Translations under genes and position numbers: made by a program
Shown: positions 56,910 to 58,148 of the stretch, piece after piece
Numbering within the stretch: the first letter of the stretch is position 1
Layout: each line of letters begins with the position of its first letter
The notes under the pieces: model-generated
What the model was told of the DNA's origin: nothing
The model's database searches: none
Seen by the model: the letters and a program-made list of their open reading frames with translations, nothing else
DNA from: CAIPVR01 sp049316905
GTDB taxonomy: Bacteria; Actinomycetota; Acidimicrobiia; Acidimicrobiales; Microtrichaceae
Direction: 5' to 3'
Length of the DNA: 58,148 nucleotides
Assembly: GCA_049316905.1 (NCBI GenBank)
Contig: JBMOJH010000010.1
Location: 1-58,148, forward strand

Positions 56910-58013
56910 TCAGGGGGTGCCGATCGTGAGGACGGTCCGCAGACCCCGGCCCGCCGCCAGATCGGCCAGCGCCTCGTTGACCTCCTCGAGCGGGCGACGG
57001 GCGGTGACGAGCCCCTCGAGGTCGAGTCGTCCGGCCTGCCACAGACCCACCAGCCGGGGGATGTCGCGGGGACCCCAGCAGGACCCGAGCAGGCTCCCGA
57101 CCAGCCGCTTCTCGGTGAACATCGTGATGGCCACGTTCACCCGGGCGTCCTGGTCCGGCGGCGGCGCACCGACCATCACCATGGTCCCGGCGCTGCGCAC
57201 GGCGGCCAGCCCCTGCTCCACCAGCGCGGCCTGACCAGCGGCGTCGAACGCGACGTCGGCACCGATCCCGGTGAGCTCCATCGTGGCCTCGACCACGTCG
57301 GTCGCCGTGGGGTCGACCACGTCGGTGGCACCCAGCCGCAGCGCCTGCTCACGGCGTGACTCCGACGGGTCCGACACGATGATCCGGGACGCGCCGGCCA
57401 CCCGGGCGCCCTGCACGATCGACAGCCCCACTCCCCCGGCCCCGAGGACCAGTACCTGGTCGCCCGCCGACACGCCGCCGGTGTTCAGCGCGGCACCCAC
57501 GCCGGTCTGGACCGCGCAGCCCACCACACAGGCGACGTCGAGCGGCACGTCGGGGTCGATGCGAACGGCGCCCACCTCGGGCACGACCACCTCCTCGGCC
57601 CACGCCGCGAGGTTCAGCCCGCGGAACACCGTGTCGCCGCCGCGGGACAGGCGCGTCGAGCCATCGGGCAGCATCGCGGTGGCGATGCCCATCGAGTCCG
57701 CGCAGACCGAGAAGAGCCCCCGGCGGCAGTAGTCGCAGTGCCCGCACGCCGGATTGGGACTGAGCACCACGTGGTCGCCCACGGACAGGCCGGTCACCCC
57801 GGCGCCGAGCTCGACCACCACACCGGCCGCCTCGTGGCCCGGCACCGTGGGCCCCCACAGCGGGAAGTGGCCCTCGGTGAGCGACAGGTCCGAGTGGCAC
57901 ACCCCGCAGGCCACGACCCGCACGCGGACCTCACCGGCGCGGGGCGGCTCGAGCTCCACGTCGTCGACCACCAGCAGCGGCTCGTTCGCCGTCTCCAGCA
58001 CCGCAGCACGCAT
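56910..58013 (-). CDS. Zinc-dependent alcohol dehydrogenase (MDR, class III-like)
   Basis: The 367-residue MDR enzyme has catalytic zinc ligands in ACGVCHSDLS, GHEAAGVVVELG and CVVGCAVQTG, structural zinc Cys in NPACGHCDYCRRGLFSVC and the NAD motif VLVLGAGGVGLSIVQGARVAGA. It resembles NDMA- or mycothiol-related and benzyl/aryl alcohol dehydrogenases. The substrate is not clear. The ATG at 58013 has AGGGGG about 8 nt upstream. Confidence 0.92.
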   Translation of the reverse strand: MRAAVLETANEPLLVVDDVELEPPRAGEVRVRVVACGVCHSDLSLTEGHFPLWGPTVPGHEAAGVVVELGAGVTGLSVGDHVVLSPNPACGHCDYCRRGLFSVCADSMGIATAMLPDGSTRLSRGGDTVFRGLNLAAWAEEVVVPEVGAVRIDPDVPLDVACVVGCAVQTGVGAALNTGGVSAGDQVLVLGAGGVGLSIVQGARVAGASRIIVSDPSESRREQALRLGATDVVDPTATDVVEATMELTGIGADVAFDAAGQAALVEQGLAAVRSAGTMVMVGAPPPDQDARVNVAITMFTEKRLVGSLLGSCWGPRDIPRLVGLWQAGRLDLEGLVTARRPLEEVNEALADLAAGRGLRTVLTIGTP

Positions 58014-58078
58014 CTCGTCCCCCTGTCCCCCGGCGACCCGACGACCGGGCCCGGCGCTGCCGCACAGTACCGGCGCAC

Positions 58079-58148
58079 GGTCGTTCAGGGTCGCGGTCGT
58101 TCAGGGTCGCGGTCGTTCAGGGTCGCGGTCGTTCAGGGTCGCGGTCGT
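58079..58148. repeat. 16-bp tandem repeat, four copies and a part, cut by window end
   Basis: The unit GGTCGTTCAGGGTCGC starts at 58079, 58095, 58111 and 58127, and a fifth begins at 58143. All copies are identical. It lies upstream of the alcohol dehydrogenase gene and runs past the window edge, so its full length is unknown. Confidence 0.95.

Noticed and set aside
58079..58148. CRISPR array at window end
   Set aside because: 16-bp units are directly joined without unique spacers.

Overview
The window is about 72% GC by eye and densely coded on both strands. It looks like a chromosomal piece of an actinobacterium, most likely of class Acidimicrobiia; that assignment is inference. It rests on a homodimeric AceE-type pyruvate dehydrogenase E1, a SucB-type E2 with one lipoyl domain and an Ala/Pro linker, a DprE2-like reductase, SUF iron-sulfur assembly with SufU, a TIGR03252-type HhH protein, and many start codons placed 6-7 nt after a TANNNT -10 box (leaderless transcripts). 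There are no rRNA, tRNA, CRISPR or IS genes, and no gene-free stretch over about 300 bp.

Layout. 1-4.8 kb (minus): lpd, an E2 acyltransferase, and one ORF fusing octanoyltransferase LipB to lipoyl synthase LipA. 4.8-15.6 kb: a 29-residue membrane peptide, SDR, epimerase, SRPBCC, HAD, HSD10-like dehydrogenase, GH29 fucosidase, hyuA-hyuB, a J-domain protein and an RNase HI with an extra C-terminal Rossmann-like domain. 15.6-25.2 kb: aceE, an HhH-GPD protein, hydrolases, an acyl-CoA dehydrogenase, and a Phd/VapB-PIN toxin-antitoxin locus followed by MBL and PNPOx genes. Between antitoxin and toxin lie two extra 19-codon ORFs made by a 56-bp tandem repeat and joined by GTGA overlaps. 25.2-36 kb: iron-sulfur assembly split into sufC-sufS-sufU (plus), sufD-Rieske-sufC2 (minus) and sufB (minus). 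Closely related palindromes lie at the first two promoters and a degenerate copy lies upstream of sufB. 36-42 kb: gamma carbonic anhydrase, flavin reductase, an MBL enzyme with a probable CTG start, a thioredoxin-fold/unknown-domain protein, and a UGSC-family selenoprotein whose in-frame TGA is read as selenocysteine, followed by mutY and a methyltransferase. 42-58 kb: a membrane GGDEF-EAL protein, methylsuccinyl-CoA dehydrogenase, an HNH gene, polyamine-type aldehyde dehydrogenase and amine oxidase, two malyl-CoA lyase/thioesterase family genes, a quinone oxidoreductase, a DsbB/thioredoxin pair, glutathione peroxidase and a zinc alcohol dehydrogenase.

How it fits together. aceE, E2, lpd and LipB-LipA supply the 2-oxoacid dehydrogenase complex and its lipoyl cofactor. 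LipA, MutY and the Rieske protein need clusters that the SUF genes build. mcd plus the two Mcl-type genes point to the ethylmalonyl-CoA pathway. The selenoprotein, its thioredoxin-like neighbour, the DsbB/thioredoxin pair and the glutathione peroxidase form a redox theme.

The most notable items are the recoded UGSC selenoprotein with a candidate SECIS hairpin, the repeat-built ORF chain in the toxin-antitoxin locus, the shared suf palindrome, the LipB-LipA fusion, the RNase HI fusion, a 50-bp perfect palindrome, and a dispersed hairpin-like repeat present three times.
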